From JAGOUU01 sp964387745 (GTDB lineage Bacteria; Pseudomonadota; Gammaproteobacteria; JAGOUU01): a stretch of 64,000 nt of DNA. Position numbers and translations under genes: made by a program. Shown piece after piece: positions 63,793 through 64,000 of this stretch (its first letter is position 1; each line of letters starts with the position of its first letter). The stretch lies in assembly GCA_964387745.1 (NCBI GenBank), contig CAYLXL010000004.1, positions 4,908-68,907 on the forward strand, given 5' to 3'. The notes under the pieces are model-generated. The model was not told the DNA's origin and searched no databases. It saw only the letters and a program-made list of their open reading frames with translations.

Positions 63793-63969
63793 TTAGGCCG
63801 GATTTTTCGGTTCTTCTTTCGGTTCTTCTTTCGGTTCTTCTTTAGGCTCTTCAGGTAGAGGACCAGCATTAACAAGCTCTAAAGTCTTTTTAGCGTCTAC
63901 GATTCCAACATCCATGACATTACCGCGAGCTGCTTTTTTCAGATACTCCCGACTTCCGCACTTTTTGCG
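63793..63969 (-). CDS. Possible small CDS with KEEP repeats, near the window edge
   Basis: Open for 58 codons on the minus strand before the stop at 63793-63795; an upstream TAG at 63970-63972 limits it. From an ATG at 63915 it would encode 40 residues (MDVGIVDAKKTLELVNAG...) ending in three EEPK repeats and NPA. The DNA shows the unit GGTTCTTCTTTC three times. It may be the end of a protein broken at the TAG, or a short real gene. Nothing else is evident between 63641 and 63792. Confidence 0.35.
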   Translation of the reverse strand, partial: RKKCGSREYLKKAARGNVMDVGIVDAKKTLELVNAGPLPEEPKEEPKEEPKEEPKNPA

Positions 63970-64000
63970 CTAGTCGAACGCCGAACCCCAGGTAGAATGC

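Overview
The window comes from the chromosome of a low-GC gammaproteobacterium. Order Legionellales (the Legionella/Coxiella/Berkiella side) is the best guess. Reasons: gammaproteobacterial LptD, SurA, PdxA, KsgA, LpxH, MutH and SURF1/Cox11-type oxidase genes; an aa3 oxidase cluster with heme A synthesis genes; an AMP-phosphorylase-like gene paired with a PRPP synthetase homologue; and eukaryotic-style or repeat-built proteins of the kind seen in intracellular gammaproteobacteria. No rRNA or tRNA gene was recognised, so the taxonomic placement is an inference from gene content.

Layout. 1-1.0 kb: 5' end of an APC-type amino acid permease and a type IV pilin gene (pilA). 1.2-9.3 kb: VOC protein, short-chain dehydrogenase, nucleotide salvage pair (AMP-phosphorylase-like plus PRPP synthetase-like), coq7, a reverse transsulfuration pair (cystathionine beta-synthase-like plus gamma-lyase/synthase-like) and an MFS transporter. 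9.4-10.7 kb: two small exported Lys/Ala-rich proteins. 10.8-20.1 kb: housekeeping genes (lpxH, gltX, cysS, nudC, an ABC exporter, folD, fadD). 20.2-25.3 kb: a SulP-STAS-carbonic anhydrase fusion, folE2-queD, ispA and xseB. 25.3-30.6 kb: an RND pump with a TolC-like protein but no adaptor gene, and a ParD/RelE-type toxin-antitoxin pair. 30.8-38.6 kb: an accessory block with two tandem paralogous repeat proteins joined by Gly/Ala-rich linkers, a small hydrophobic protein, mpl (a core gene) and a protein with a tyrosine-phosphatase signature. 38.6-51.6 kb: uppP, then the oxidase and heme A biogenesis region. This region is split by a 552-residue membrane protein of unknown function and a group II intron. 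51.8-57.7 kb: ksgA, pdxA, surA (cut by a 10-N scaffold gap) and lptD. 57.9-61 kb: amgK-murU, rpe, trpG/pabA. 61-64 kb: a four-module membrane protein of unknown function, mutH and a Glu/Pro/Lys-repeat tail.

Most notable observations. (1) The group II intron sits in the loop of a long palindromic repeat, and an intact inverted copy of that repeat 17 kb away shows the empty site. (2) The two tandem repeat proteins share a C-terminal domain, and one carries a recent 387-bp internal duplication. They are the best candidates for an undescribed protein family here. (3) A phosphatase-signature protein has duplicated C-terminal motifs. (4) The 633-residue membrane protein looks built from an A-B-A-B arrangement of hydrophobic modules. 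(5) The apparent break in surA is best explained by a scaffold-join artefact: both sides of the gap share 13 identical bases, and joining there restores one reading frame.
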